From Ifrita kowaldi (taxonomy: Eukaryota > Chordata > Aves > Passeriformes > Cinclosomatidae), in NCBI GenBank assembly GCA_013398055.1, contig VZRS01007669.1, positions 1 through 64,000 on the forward strand: a stretch of DNA of 64,000 nucleotides, in the 5' to 3' direction. This document shows, piece by piece, positions 19,901 to 34,900 of this stretch. How positions within the stretch are numbered: the first letter of the stretch is position 1; each line of letters opens with the position of its first letter. Under the pieces are notes generated by a model, which saw nothing but the letters and a program-made list of their open reading frames with translations, was not told the DNA's origin and did no database searches. The position numbers and the translations under genes are program-made.

Positions 19901-22900
19901 TCTGACCTGCCTGCTGTATGTCTTTGTTCTGAAGGAGTGCAAAGTTTGCTTTTGCATCTCCATATGAGAGCTGTTGCTTCTGAAGTTCTCTGTTCTACAG
20001 GACAGTTTCGCTTAAAATGGAAATGTGTTTGAAGAGGAGTTTTTTTATACCATGCTAGAGGCCAGCTCGTCAAGCCATATCAACAGGAGTGTAGCCAGCA
20101 GGTTAAGGGAGGGTATTATACCCTTTTACTCAGCACTGGTTAGGTCATGTCTGGAATACCTTGTCCAGTTTGGTGTTCCCCAGTGCCAGATTAGTGCTGG
20201 TAGGGTTGGATGAGTTCAGCAGAACCACTGAGGTGGTAGAGGACTGGAGTATGTGGTGTGCAAGGCATAACTGAGGGAGCTGGGCTAGTTCAGGACTTGA
20301 AAGGAGAAGGTTTCAGGATGGCCTTCCAACGTGGATCAGTCTGTGATCCTGTAGCTGGTAAGAGTTCAGCAAAGTGATACATAGCCTTTCACTGATTTGT
20401 TTTGCAGAGTCTCACCAAGTCCTTGCTCAGCTGCTGGACACCCTGTTAGTGATTGGCACAAAACTCCCAGAGAATCCGTCTGTCAGGATGAGGCTGGTGG
20501 AGGTAGCCTGCAAGGTAAGGCAGCCTCCCTGGGGCAGGGAACTTTTGTCATTGCCACAAGAAAAAAAGAAAGGTAGTCAGTATTTAAATTATTTTAATTT
20601 TTCTCAACAAACTGTTACAATACCAACATGAATAACTGCTAGGAAACACAATATGATGTTTCAAAGGGCTGAAAGAACTACAAGAATCCTGTTACATCTG
20701 CTTGTCTCTTGTTCCACAGCATCTGACAGATTCTTCTCACGGTGTAAGGAATAAGTGTCTTCAATTAATTGGCTGTCTTGGCCCAGTGGAAAAAGGTGTT
20801 GCAAAAGAGGCTGAAAGCCAGGCGGCCAAAGATGTCCAGAAGATAATAGGAGATCATTTTAATGATCAGGACCCTCGTGTTAGGACTGCAGCTATAAAAG
20901 CCATGGTAAGTGTTGCCAGTACAGTGGAAGAAATGGTTTGGGGTTGTATAAGGAAGCTGAGAGAGGGCTGCAAACTAATCCAAAGAGGTTTGGTTTAGAG
21001 ATTATTTTGATTAACTTAGTAAAAGTCCATTTAGTGTATCAAAATTACCTGGAAAAATAAGATAGGTCTTGAAATATGACAGTAACATGAGATCTCAAAG
21101 GTCATTTGAGTGATTCATAACTTCTGTTTCAGCTATAGCTGAAGAAGCTTTTCAATTTGTTGACTCCTTTGAGTGTGTGTAGGCTCTTTCTTTTAGTGAC
21201 AGATTTATTTCTTGATTTATTATTGGTTACTAGAACTACAATAAGCCTCTAGTGCTGCAAAGTGCAGTAGGTAGCTGCTTATATCAGGAAACCTGCATGA
21301 TAAGTCCAGAAAGAATTTTGTTTGTTTTAAAGCAAATATTTATGTTTTGCCTCATGGTTACATTCATTAGCATTCTTTAACTGTTCATGAGATATACTAT
21401 ATACTGGTTTTTTGTGTGGGAACCCTTCAGAAGCTTTTAGCTTTGAAAAAATGCAAGCAATTTCAAAATATTGCTTAATGTGAGTTGTCTGTGAGTGTAT
21501 GGGGATGCAGAAGTTTCTCTATTACCCCTAAAGTACGTAACAATGTTCCATCTAATGTGGTGGTCAACAAGGATCTTTGAATTAATGTTATTAAACTCCA
21601 AAGAAAGAAGGAAGGTGCATTTGAGGAGATCAGATTGCCCTTGAATCTCTCTGAAATCTCCCTCTGCTGGACATTGTACTTTCTCATCCTTCACAGAATC
21701 ACTTAGGTTGGAGAAGACTCTTAAGATCATTGAGTCCAACCTTTAACCCAGCACTAAACCCTGTCCCTAAGAGCCACATCTGTATGCCCTTGAAATACCT
21801 CCAGGGATAGTGATTCCACCACTGCCTTGGGCAGCCTGTTCAGGGCTTGACAACCCTTTTCATGCAGAATTTTTGCCTAATACCCAATCTAGACCTCATC
21901 TCATTCCAATTTTTGTTGGTGCCATTTTTTTTAAGTAATTTGCGTGACTTTTACAATGGCGTTCAGCCAAGTCCATAGCAAGATTTATGACCTTGAGTTT
22001 ATAATTATAGCACAAAAAAAGCTGTCTTTCTGTTGTTTGAAGTATGGGAACATCCTGTATGAATTCAGGGTCACTAACCACTTTTCACCATTCTTGATCA
22101 TAGTTTTTCTTGCTATGTGTTTGTGGGTTTTTTCCTTTAATTCTGTGTTGTACTTTGAAGGACACAGAAAAGAAAATGTTTCTTGTTGACTGTATTCAGC
22201 TAGATACTATTCCTTTGTTTATAAGCCAGATTCATGACACTGTTACTCTAAAACAAAACAATGGACACTTTGCTGTCCCTGTGGTTCAGTAATGGAAAGA
22301 TTTCCAGGGCAGGAATACTCACTGTCAATGCTACTTTTGAATCCATGTTTCAGGAATGGTAGTAAAGTAATTATTTTGAGGATTCCTACATCTGTTTTAA
22401 TTGTGGTTGAATATGGCTAACACTAAAAAATTATTTGAAGCTTGGGAGAATGGAGAGACAGTGTATTTGTATAAATTGTTTTTCCCAAATCAAAGCATGA
22501 ATGACTCTGAAGCTAAAAAACTATACTGAAGTCAAGAATATTATTTAAAATACTTAATGGTCAAGATAATGCAATACTTTAATTATAGCAAGCAATCAAG
22601 AAATGCAAGCAGCTGAGTTTACTCAAACAGAAAAACAGTGGTGAAAACTTAGTCTGTGTCCCTTAAACCTATAGTTACACTTTGTTGCATTGTTTTTTTT
22701 TCCTGTAGCTACAGCTTCATGAAAGAGGATTAAAGTTACAGCAAGCTATTTATAGTCAGGTAAAACCTTGTGTTTGTTTTGTACTTGTTTGCATATCTTT
22801 CTTTTTGAATTCTCTGGCAGTGTATTTTGTGAGGAGGAGGGCACTGAGCAAAGGTGGAATATTTTGCACTTAGGTTGCCAATACTGCCTTGTTGTCCTAT

Positions 22901-25900
22901 GACGGTGGAAATAAAAGGGTATTTTGCATCCATGGTGCTTAAGTGCACTAAAGCATATATGATTTATTATATATTGTTTGTTGGGGAGGTGATCATGGGA
23001 AGGGCAAAGTGTAATGAAGTCATTCCTGTCATCTGGCAGTCATAGTCATGAAGTCTTAAATAGTTCTGAAGTCTTAGACCCTTGTTCCTTGGAGAGTAGC
23101 CATGAAGCCTGTATTTGTTATGTCAGTACAGCTGTGCAGCTGCAGCCTGTGTCAGATCAGTTCTATTGCAGACTCGCATTTCATCCTTCCTACGTAGTAC
23201 AGGCAATTGTGGGGTTTTACAACCTGTGCCTGATTGACTTGATTAGGACTAGTCTGCCTGATCAAACTTGGAAATACTAGGGAATAGAAGGGAAAATTGG
23301 ATTCATCTTGATTTTTAATCTGTCCTAACTGTTTTGTGGTAAGAATGCTGATTACACTGTGGGAAGCGAATGACAGCTCAGTTGGAGATGTTTCAGGTGT
23401 ATTGGACTGTGGATCTTCTTTCAGGCCTGCAAGCTCTTGGCAGATGATTATGAGCAAGTGCGCAGTGCTGCGGTTCAGCTGATTTGGGTCCTCAGTCAGC
23501 TTTACCCTGAAAGGTATGTCCTGCATGCACTGTCCTCAAAGTACTGGCCAAGCAATCATCCTCCTCCTGAGAGTTTTGTGCTAGTAGGTCTGAGGAGTAG
23601 CTGTTAGGAAGCTGATGTGTACAAATGGCTGATGCCTGATGGGAATGCACTGCTGTAGTGAAGTTTTGGTTCCTGGTATTTGTTGCACATTCATAGGAAT
23701 TCAGCAGAGTTGTATCTTACTGATGCCATCCAGTGTGGAATGCAATCAACAGCCTGATTTCTCTATGTCAGCATCGTCCCAATTCCTTCTTCTAATGAAG
23801 AAATTCGCTTGGTCGATGATGCCTTTGGAAAAATTTGCCATATGGTTAGTGATGGTTCCTGGGTTGTAAGAGTACAAGCTGCTAAGTTATTGGTAAGTTG
23901 CATTCTTTTCTTCTCTAGCAGAGAATAGTTCCTCTTAAGTTACTTTACTTTTCATATACATTTGAAAAAAAAAGTGGAAGGATGTTTAAAAATGTATAGG
24001 TAAATTTCTCCCAAAATTCTGAGGTGCAAGAAATGAGAGATGTTGAGGAAACCCAACAGTTTTTCAGCTCAACTGTGCAGTGATTCTTTCCTTGAGAGTA
24101 GATGGTTGAGCATTAAAGAAAAAAACAAATCCTTGTCATAATTCCCTGCCCCTACTTCTCTACCACAGGACATGTGAACCAACGGCACTCAAGAAAAGCC
24201 ATATTAACCTCAGTGGGAAAATAAGATGTTCTGACTCTTAAATTCACTTTTTTTAGACTCTGACGTACAGTAGTGTCAGGCATTGCATAAAGCTGTTAGA
24301 ATGAGTGGATAAGATTGGATACCCTGTTGGGATAAGTCAGGAAATTATATATATGGTGCAGTTCAAAATAAACCTGTTTCTTCCTTTTGATTTTTTTTTC
24401 TTTAGGGTTCTATGCAACAAGTTAGCTCCCATTTCTTGGAGCAGACCCTTGACAAGAAGCTCATGTCAGATCTGAGGGTATGTAAATGTTTGGGTTTGTT
24501 TTCCTGTGTGTAGGTACTAAAATCACGTAAGAGGTATGTTAATGTTGACTGTGCTTGTTCACCTCGTCCTTGCCTGAGGGCTGTTGAGAGTTAATTGGTG
24601 ATGACAGGTTTTGTTTTAGATTAAAGTCAGTGAAGCAATTGCTGGTTTTAGATTTCATTAACCAAGCATGTAAGAAACAGCTCTAGGCTGTTCAGGTTTT
24701 GCAACAGCTGAAAGGTAAACGTTTGTGGTGTTCTGATAGGTTTTTTGGCTAAAAGCTTTGTTTATTGTATAGAAAGATTGCATCCTAGTTCTAGGAGCAA
24801 GCTCATGGAAACATGCTGCAAGATCTGATCAAAAAACATGGAAGTTTCAAGAGACATGAGTAGCTAAAGGCTACTTGGCCCTGTGAGCAAAAATTTTCAG
24901 TAACATTCCTTCCTTAAGCAACATGCTCAAGGTTATGTTAATTTTTTTCTGTCTACGAAAGAATGGTGAAGAGCCGCTGTTTTTTGTGGGCTGCTTTGTA
25001 AAGGCTGTTAAAGAAATAAAATAAAGCTGCTGCACAGCTTTATTTAGAGTGGGGGGGGGAGGAAGGAGACAGACTAGCCAGCATAATGAATGAATATCCC
25101 ATTTTATTTTACCACATTGCTGACCTCTGGATAGTACTTATAGCATTGAAGTATTTAATTGCAGTTTAACAAGTTGAACTGCGAAGTGGTAGCATTTTTG
25201 CAGATCACTTACTGGCTTCTTAACTAGATGGGCCTTTGTTCTGACCCAGTTTGGCTGTTTTTACAATGGATGTCTTAGAATATGCTAATTAAAATGTATT
25301 TGTTATTATCCTTTCCCTACATCAAAACTACAAGGCATTACTGGCAGTCAGAAATAGCTGTAGAAGGGCAGGTACTGTTTGCTTTTCTTAGCACTTGCAT
25401 GTGTATCAGTGTCTAAGCCTCCAGCTACATCTGTTTTGAGATCCAGTGTAATATTTTGTTCAATCACCTTTTGAAGTTTACATGGTTGTAACTGCCACGC
25501 TTGTTTGGACAGAGGAAGCGCACTGCCCATGAACGAGCCAAGGAGCTCTACAGCTCTGGGGAGTTTTCCAGTGGCAGGAAGTGGGGAGATGATGCTCCCA
25601 AAGAGGAAATCGATACTGGTGCTGTGAACTTGATTGAATCAGGAGCTTGTGGGGCTTTTGTTCATGGCCTGGAAGATGAGATGTACGGTAAGTGTTAACT
25701 GGCCATAGAATAGCTGAAGGGTGAGATGTGTGTTAGCTGGTAAGCATCATTGTGATCTCTGATATGGCAGTTGTTTCAGAGGTACTGTAATGTTGCATGG
25801 AATTTTGGATAGAAATGTTCAATTGAGTAGCCAAAAACAACTAACTTCCTATAAATGGTAAAGTTTTAGTAATATATGGTAATAAGTGGTTTGCTTCTGT

Positions 25901-28900
25901 TCTGCAGAAACCCACTGGGATTATTTTTTGGTTTTGTTGACTTAAATTTAACAGTTGTGTGTGGCTCTAAACTGGCAGTTAGTTGCTGCTGTTTGGAATT
26001 GGTGTTTTGTGAACAGGGAAAAGAATTCATAGAATCATTTAGGTTGGAAGAGACCTCTAAAACCATAGAGTCCAAATGTTACCCCAGCACTGCCAAGTCC
26101 CACTAAACCATGTCCTGAAGTGCCACATCCAGATGGTTTCTGAACACTTCTGTCAGGAATGAGGCAACTCTTGATTTTAATTAAAAAAAAATTATTAAGG
26201 AGAAAATTAATTAAAAATTAATTGATTGCATTTTAATTAAAAACAAGTAGGTGTGATTAATTAAAAGACTTCAGGATCCATAAAATCAATAGATAAAAGA
26301 AAACAAGAAACCCCGGGTACACAGGGATTGGAGACTGCAATGGCCAGACCGGCTCTGAGTCCCCTTTGCAGAGAGCTGCAACGCTGGGGTGACTTTAGCC
26401 AGCCTAAAGTCAAAGCAATTACAGTGTCCCTTAGTGAGAGAGAGNAGCCCATATATGACACTTCCAAGGATGGCGATTCCACCACTTCCCTGCACGGTCT
26501 GTTCCAGTGATTGACAACCATAATATTTTCCCTAATATCCAATCTAAACTTCCTCTGGCACAACTTGAGGCTGGTATTTGTGTAAACCATGAAAATTCCA
26601 AGCTCTGAATGTTATTTCTGAATTTGCCTNTGCCCACGAATGGCTTGTAATGGTCTAGGGGAGTGATGTCACTTGTTCGAAAGGCGGGAAAATAAGGCAG
26701 GAAAGTACCTCATTAAAATTGGAGGTTGCCATGGATGGTAGTTGCAGGGTAACGGCTAAGCACTTAAAAATAGTCCCCTGTCAGTTAGAAGTCTAGATCT
26801 GACAAGGCTTCAAACCTTAACAAACATTCTAAAAAAAATCATAAAAACACTTGATAAAAACCTTACATTCAACTACAAACACTCTAGAAATCTTTAAAAA
26901 CAAGGTAATAACATTTAAACATGAACAGGGGTTAAAGCAGGAACAGTTTTGATGGTAAAACAGAAAAACTGACAGGTGATTGTCTAAACTTGGGAGGGTT
27001 TTAACAAAGAACCATGTGAAGCACTTCTTAATTAACTTACTTGGGTGATTAACTTTTAAAACTTATTAGCTTTTAACAGGGAGATAGGTAATTTGAATAA
27101 ACAACAATTAACAATAAGCACACTTGATGAGCAAAGTTAAAATCACTTAATATGCAAGGACCAAATACACAAGCCCATATATGACACTTCCAAGGATGGC
27201 GATTCCACCACTTCCCTGCACGGTCTGTTCCAGTGATTGACAACCATAATATTTTCCCTAATATCCAATCTAAACTTCCTCTGGCACAACTTGAGGCTGG
27301 TATTTGTGTAAACCATGAAAATTCCAAGCTCTGAATGTTATTTCTGAATTTGCCTTTTAATGTTACTGCAAGGATGAGGTTGAGTTAAAATGTACGAAAC
27401 CACCATAACAAAAATATTGCTGTAGATTGTGTTGTAAAAGTTAGTGTATCATTCCATGACTCCTGCGAATAAATGCACGTTTTCCCAATAGCCAAACTCT
27501 CCCTGAAGCTTGAAAGTTCACCTTCTTTTTTCCTGACTAACAGTCAAAAATGCTTCACTGGTTCAGCCCCTTGACCTGTGAAATATGTTCTCTCGTTTCT
27601 TGTGCCACAGCTCTTATGTCAGTCTGATGCTATTGAGGAGCGTGTATAAAATGATCAAATGTGGAATATACACAGATCTCCAGTGCAGCATTTTTAAATA
27701 CTGCTGAGCTCCCCCTGCCTTGCAGCACTGCTTCATGTCTTGAATTCCATGGTGTACCTTAAATCTGAATTAGTGTGTCAGCTTAGGAGAGCAATATTGG
27801 CAAAATGTTTCTCTTCTCGTAATATCTGGGTCTTAATGACCATGGAGACTCAGAGTTGTGACAAAAGCTTCATTACTGAGCAAGCAGGGGTCTTGCTGTC
27901 TGTGCATTTCCGTGCATAATCAGAATCCTGAGGAGTCAGATGTCTTCTTTAAGAACAATAGGCCTAAAAGCTCCACACAAATTCAAGGAAATGTTTTCAA
28001 GGTAGCTAATTCGAGTGAAAAATGTTAATATGTTTAAAACAACAATGTTTGCAAGACATCAGATTAATTACCATTTTTATGATTCTAGCACATAAATGTT
28101 ATGGAAGCTAATGTGGATGATTTTAGGGAAGAGAATCTCACGTCTGCCTAACCTTGTTATATTTGGGTATTCTTCATATTCCTGCAATGTTTTACAGCAT
28201 AAGTACACTCAGGATGCTTTCTGATGCTTTTTTTACTTTCATTTGAATAATTTTAATATTTAGGTGGCACCTTTTTCCTTTGTTTTGAGGAATCTAGCAT
28301 CAGAAAGCAGAGGAATTTCATTCTGTTAACTGCCAAAATGTTGATTCTCTGGGGCTTTTCAGCAATTCATAAAGTGCTACGTAGCAAGTTAAAAATGCAG
28401 TGAAAGCTCCAAGCAATTAAAATGTCAGGAAGAATAAAACAACCACAGTTTAATGAACTAAATTAGTTTGCTTAAGATACCAGTGTTAATGCTATGCTTG
28501 CAAAGCACACTATGAAATACTCGGTATTTATTGATGGGTGGGAGACCTGTTTTTCACCTGCAGGTCCCTTTTGCAGATGCTTATGGCAGCAGCAGGGGTT
28601 CTGTCAGAGGTGAGACTTTTGATTTGAAGACTTGCCTGTGAAAAGATCCCCAGTGTGTCCTTGCTTAGGCTCTGTTGTCCTCAGCATTTCCTTAGCATCT
28701 CCTGTCCTTAGCCCAGCCCTTGAATGGTACAAGAACTCGCTGTTGGGTGCATGTCCTTTTAAACCAGATTAAATTAATTAACTAAATTTAATCAATTTTC
28801 AGTTAATTCCCTGCTCCTCTTTTAACAGAGGTTCGAATCGCTGCGGTCGAAGCCCTGTGTATGTTGGCTCAGTCCTCGCCTTCTTTTGCGGAGAAGTGCC

Positions 28901-31900
28901 TGGATTTTTTGGTTGACATGTTTAATGATGAAATTGAGGAGGTGAGGTTGCAGTCAATACACACGATGAGAAAAATTTCCAACAACATCACACTGCGGGA
29001 AGATCAGCTGGATACTGTGTTGGCTGTCTTGGAGGTAAGAAATTCTTGAGGAGGGCAAGAATTGCTCTCCTGCTTGTTTTGGGGTGCTTAATTATGTGCT
29101 GCTGATCAGTCCCTTCCTCTGAGAGCAAACCCACCTTTTTGTTGGGCTTTTTGGCTCTTTGAACACTGCCAAAGGTTTCTAAAATCTGGTACCTTGTAAG
29201 CCCCAGGACAGTAGGATAGTTCTGAAATAGAGAAATTTTAGGTAAAAACTCTCCCTTTGATCACCGTGTTGTTGCCTCCATGTGTTTTCCTTCTATCTTG
29301 TGTTGTGCTCCAGCACTCTACACCACTTCATGTTGAATGCAGCTTCATTTTCTTTGTGCTTCCTTGGCTCAGCTGCTTTGGCTACAGCTTTGCTCACCAA
29401 GCAGAGCTGGGCCATGGGCCTGAGATCTCTTTTCTGGCTGCTCAGAGAGTTTGTCAGTGCGCTCTGCCATACGATTTTGAGTTTTTCCAACCAGCATCCT
29501 CCCAGTCAGTGCTCAGCCAGGATTCAGGGAACAGCACGAGTCAGCTGCTCTTCCTGGTTGATGAGGTTGATCCAGGAAGAGGAAGAGATTTTGGCTGTGT
29601 GAATAGTATTATGTCAAACTGCTTCCTCTCAGACCTGATTTATTTGCTGAGCTATAGCCCCTGAGGCATTTTTTTTTAATCTGCTGCTTGTGGTAGGCAA
29701 GTTTCTGCTTCTTTTGGGAAGTGTCCCAGCCTTGGGAGGTGCTGCAAATCCTCTGTTTCTTTCTCTTCACCTTCTATTTCCTTGACCCAGGGCAGCAATT
29801 GCTACTCCCAGTTGTGCCTCAGGAAGAAGCAAACTAATTAAACCTATTTTATCAGTCTGTAACAAATGCTGTGGAATATGATCTGGATTTGCAAATGCAG
29901 CAATGAGCTTTAGGTGCCTCACGTTTTTGTCATTATTTACATTTGTTTAAGCTGGGGACCTGTGCATTGAGGTATGAAAATGTCCTGGTTAGGCTGGGCT
30001 CTTCTGTGCTGACTTACCATGTGTGATAAACGCTACGTGTATTGTGGTTTATATGATCATCATTATCGTCGGGCATTAGGATAGTGTAAGTGAGAGAATT
30101 ATTAATGTTTTAATGGATTTATCTGATTCTGAGAGATGCTTGGTGCTTTTTTGTAAAATCCCTCTTCCAGTGCAAAAATAAAGGATGTGGAAAAATACCA
30201 TTAATTTTGGTGCCTAAATTGGTTCCAGCAGTGTAAATATGGAACTCTTGGGTGTTGGGGGTAACTTCTGTTTTCACCCCACTGTTTTTACTTAATCAGA
30301 ATAACTGTACCAGCTACTCCTTGCTTTTCTGACCAGACTTTGGAATTTTCTTTCCCTGTTGCCCTTGATCTCAGCTTCTGTTGAGTTATGCTCATCTCTG
30401 TCCCTTCATGGTCTTCTGGCTTATTTGTCTCTGTACCACCTTTCTAGTGGGCTTTATTAGTGGTCTGGAGTATTTTATGTCTGTGGTCGTTTCATTCCAG
30501 TCCTTCGAGTTTGTCTTCTCTGTGGTCATAGTCTGTCTTTGATCGTTTGTGAGTGTTGGCTGTCATTTAAGAGCCTTTACAAGAGGATTGCTCTTTCTTC
30601 TTTTGTGTAAGACAGTGATGGATGAGCTGTTGATACTTAGCAAATTACAATTTTAAAAAGGTAAAATCCACCATTGAAAAGCATCCAGTTCTTGTATCCT
30701 ATCAAATTTTCATGTTGTGTCCAGCAGCGCCAGGCGAATACTGATAGCAAAGAATGTGGTGATACATGGATATGGAATGTCATGGTGGTTTTTGGCAGAA
30801 GGAATGTAACTAATTCAGCTGAATATTCTAGTCTGTCCAGCCATTGACATGTCCTTAGTGTTTACTCAGACCCTCTGGAGGCTGGTGACTGGGCTGAAAG
30901 CCTGTGCAGTTGCGCTCCCTGTGTTGAAAACGGTAACAGGCTGCTGTGGAAATGCTAAAACGATCTTTGGTGATTGTCTTACTGAGTTGCCCAACACCTT
31001 CCTTTTCTGTTACTGCAAAGATACAACATCACCCAAACCAAGTAGTGATTTTTGCTCTGCTTGAGCAGGTCAGCTGTGAAGCAGTTCCCATTCATTCCAG
31101 TAAAGGAAGATAGGGAGATGGGACCAGGAGACCCTGCAGCACTTGCCTGGTCTGTCGCTTCATCTATGCTTAGCTCTGTAACCAGAAACAGGCACTGCTT
31201 TTTACAGACCTCTCCTGTTAACTCAGCCAAGGAACAGAAGCTGCCACCTTTAAAGTGAATGTGTGTGCAGGCACATTTCTCTCAGCACTCAGCAGAGTCT
31301 GGGTTGGGTTTTTATTTTAGGATTCTTCAAGGGACATTCGGGAAGCACTGCATGAACTGTTGTGTTGCACCAACGTTTCAACTAAAGAAGGCATCCATCT
31401 TGCACTGGTGGAGCTGCTGAAAAACCTGACCAAGTATCCCACAGACAGAGAATCCATATGGAAGTGAGTGTGTTCAATGTCCCTGTGTGTCTACTTACTT
31501 TCCTATTCTTTTTAGTAAGTGAGGTGCTAGGAAATACTGAGCTTGCTAAGGATGTAACAGGTGTTGCAGGTGCACAATCCTGTTACTCTGTAAATATGTA
31601 CTTATTCATGACTGGTGTGGAAACTCTGTGTTGTTCTTGCTTGTCAGTACTTGCCCTGGGAATCCAGAACTGATGACCACTCCTGGAAATATCCCCCTAT
31701 TCCAGGCACTCAAAGTATTCACAGAAAACATTAATTCAGTTTTAATTTTAAAACCTCATCTCTTCTACACAAGTGTTTTTGCATACTCGACACTGTGTTA
31801 AATAGTAATATTTACCAGCAATTGACTGTATCAGATGTGATAAGTGGATTGGCCGTGTGGCATTGTGCTATCAGAGGGAATTTTTCTGTCACATCCAAAA

Positions 31901-34900
31901 GAAGGAACTTCTGTGTCAGATTTTTTGATTGTTTAATGGAAGCAGCAAAAGGAGTGGTGCTCCATACACATGGTTTGAGATGGAATTCTTAGGTATTATT
32001 GGAAACTTCTGTTAGCCTAAGCCTCCTTTGACTTCCAGTGTACTTTTACATTGTCTTTGGAGTTTGTTGGAGTTTAGGGGTTTTGGGTTTTTACCTCCTA
32101 ACTTCCTGATTTCTGAAGAAAAAAAAATTCATTCATTAGCCTTTAGTATAAAAGCTTTTCCTGGATTGTATAACTCCGAGTGTTAAGCATTTTGTGGACA
32201 GTTTAAATAAAAAAAATTTATTACTGCTTGTCTTTTCAGTTTTCTTGGGTCCTATAAAATATTAATGCAAATGGTCAGTTGTAAAGAAACAGCTTGGAAA
32301 GCAGGATTTTCTTGCTGACCGACTGAAAGTGTTGCTGCAGCATAAAGTAGTAATGCTTTAGAACATTGTATTTTGAAATGTGGCTGTTTACTAACATATA
32401 TTTCAATCTGTGTATTTCCAGATGCTTGAAGTTCTTGGGAAGCAGGCATCCCACTTTGGTGCTTCCATTAGTCCCAGAGCTGCTGAGCACACATCCCTTC
32501 TTTGATACTCCAGAGCCAGACATGGATGACCCGGCCTGTATCTTTATTCATGAAGCCAGTTGATAATTTTGACTGTAGTAGGTTTTATTCATGATTTCTC
32601 GACGCTCACATTTCTTAAACCATTTCTCACTGTAGCAGACAAACAATCCTGTGCCTATTTCTGAATCCTTTTGCACTTAGTTTGTTACTCAGCAAGTGAT
32701 GGAATAACTGTTAGCTGGAACCATCTTCATAAATACCAGTGGACTATAATTGGCCTTCTTTTTATGCTGTGATGAATAATCAAGCAATTTGTCAAGGTTT
32801 AGGCTTTGCAGGTGAGCCTTTTGATGTCAAAACATTTGTCTAGTTTGCATTAATTTTGAAGATGCTTTAGCTTTTAAATAAGAAGAACGTTTTTTCATGT
32901 CCATTTTCTTTTTAGGTAAAATTTTTGCTATGCTCTCTGTTGTGGAGTTTATAAAACAGCACCATCTCTTAGTACAGCAGTGCCTGAATCCCCGTAATGC
33001 TTTGAATTTTTCATCTTTTTGAGATAATTCTATGTCAGAAATCCTTATATTAATGTTAGCTCTTCCGGTGCTTTAGAATACGAACGATTATTGATACACC
33101 ATTATCCTCAACAATAGGAGACACCTTGGAAATACATTTTTCCATTTTTATTCCCCTTGCTTCCCTTCTGTGCAGCTGCAGAAGATAATGTTATTTCTGA
33201 TGCATGCTGAGACACATTGGACTGGAACCTTTCTCTAGAAGCTGCTCCTTATTTTTCTCACCAGTCACAGGCCATCGACCAGAAATTCTATACAGATTAA
33301 ATGAGTGCCTTGTGAGAATTGAAACAGATTAGAATCAGGTGGAGAGAGATGAATGTGTAATTACATGGTTTAGTAATAATTTGAGTAAAGTTGTCCTGTG
33401 AGTTGAGAATTAAAGAAACACTGCAGAGGGAAGAAAGCTATTGTTTAACTCAGTGCACCTTCCTGCCAGGAACCAGAATTACGTTAGATAATGTTTTGGA
33501 GGTAACTTGCCACCAGATTTTACAGAGGCTTGTTATATGAAGACAGGCCTGTGAGCCAGAAACGATGAAGTAAACCTGAATAGTATGTTTCCAGTGTAAA
33601 CTGATATTTAAAAACATGGTTTTGTTTACTTCAAAGCACTTAGGAAATTTGAATCAGAGCTCATGCTTGGAATCAGCCCTGTTGCAGGTGTCAGCGTCTG
33701 GGCTACCCGTGGAAACCTTTGGCTGCTCTCTGTTTCTGCAGATCTCAGACTGTGAAAGTGTGATGTCTACTTCAGAATTATCTTTCCATGTTTGATTCTT
33801 TGGGTTGCTTAAAGTCTGCATAGAGTGATGCTTTTCAGGGCATCTTAGGTAATGCAGCAGTTTTCAAAGACTTGGCAGTAAATGTATAATTTTAGATGTT
33901 GTTAGGGCACCAAAAAACCTGAGCAACCTGGTCTAGTGGGAGGTGTCCCTGCCTATGGCAGGGGTGATTGGAACTAGTGGTCTTTAAGGTCCCTTCCAAC
34001 CCAAACCACCCTATGATTCTGTGGTGCAAACTGGAAAGCACAGTGTAAGCTGTGAGGAAGAGTGAAACTCCACCTAATGCGCGTGTTCTGCATTTGGGAT
34101 CCCTGGCTCCTTTCCTCTGTGTTGCCTCTGAGCCATCCCATGTTGGCAGTAACATCCCGTCTCCAGTATGGCTCACCCTGTAATGTTTGCACTTTGTACT
34201 TGGTTTTCATCTGCTCAGACAGCTGTTTCTTTGGGTTTTGCTCAGTATTTTCCAGCTATAAAGAACTTCTAGACAAATCCTGACCAAAGAAAGAGTTGTT
34301 GTTGTTGTCTTAACTTCCCATCCCCAAGGAGCTCTTCTTGCTGTTGTTTATTTTTCTTTAACAATCCATTTGCAATAGACATTGCTGTTCTGGTTTTGAT
34401 TTTTAATGCTGCTAAAAGTTGCCCAACGATGCCTGCCCTGTTCTCTGACCATACGTTCAGACATTACGCGTATCTTCGGGACAGTCTCTCTCACCTGGTC
34501 CCTCCATTAAGAGTAAGTTGAACCACTTTGGTTTGCACTTTGACACTTCTTTAGGAATATTGCTGCTCTCTTCCATGTCTGTCTGTGTGTAACACTTAAA
34601 CTCTAAAAGGTTTTTCTCCTATGCACCATGGGAATTAATATTGAAATGTGCATTAAGGCAGGAGAGACAAATGGTAAATTGTTACAATATGGATTTTGTA
34701 ATATTTTGGGGTGAATAATAACCTTGTTGTTCTCAAGTGAGAATAGTACATGGTTTGCTGGTTAGATAAGAATACTGGGAGGGCAATATTCCTGGGAGTT
34801 TTCTGTAGCTCTGAGTGTGTGTCTGTGGGAAAGGCCTTTGTAGATCTTCCAACATTTCACTTGTGTCCTACCTGAACAGTTTATTCGTGGGTGAAATGTG

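Larger units (their letters stand above)
25688..28828 (+). other. INTS4: INTS4 intron 10
   Basis: At about 3.1 kb it is one of the longer introns. It contains a CR1 on the minus strand that was split by a younger LTR-like insertion, and two N positions with a duplicated segment. The part from 27,400 to 28,828 shows nothing recognisable. Confidence 0.8.
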
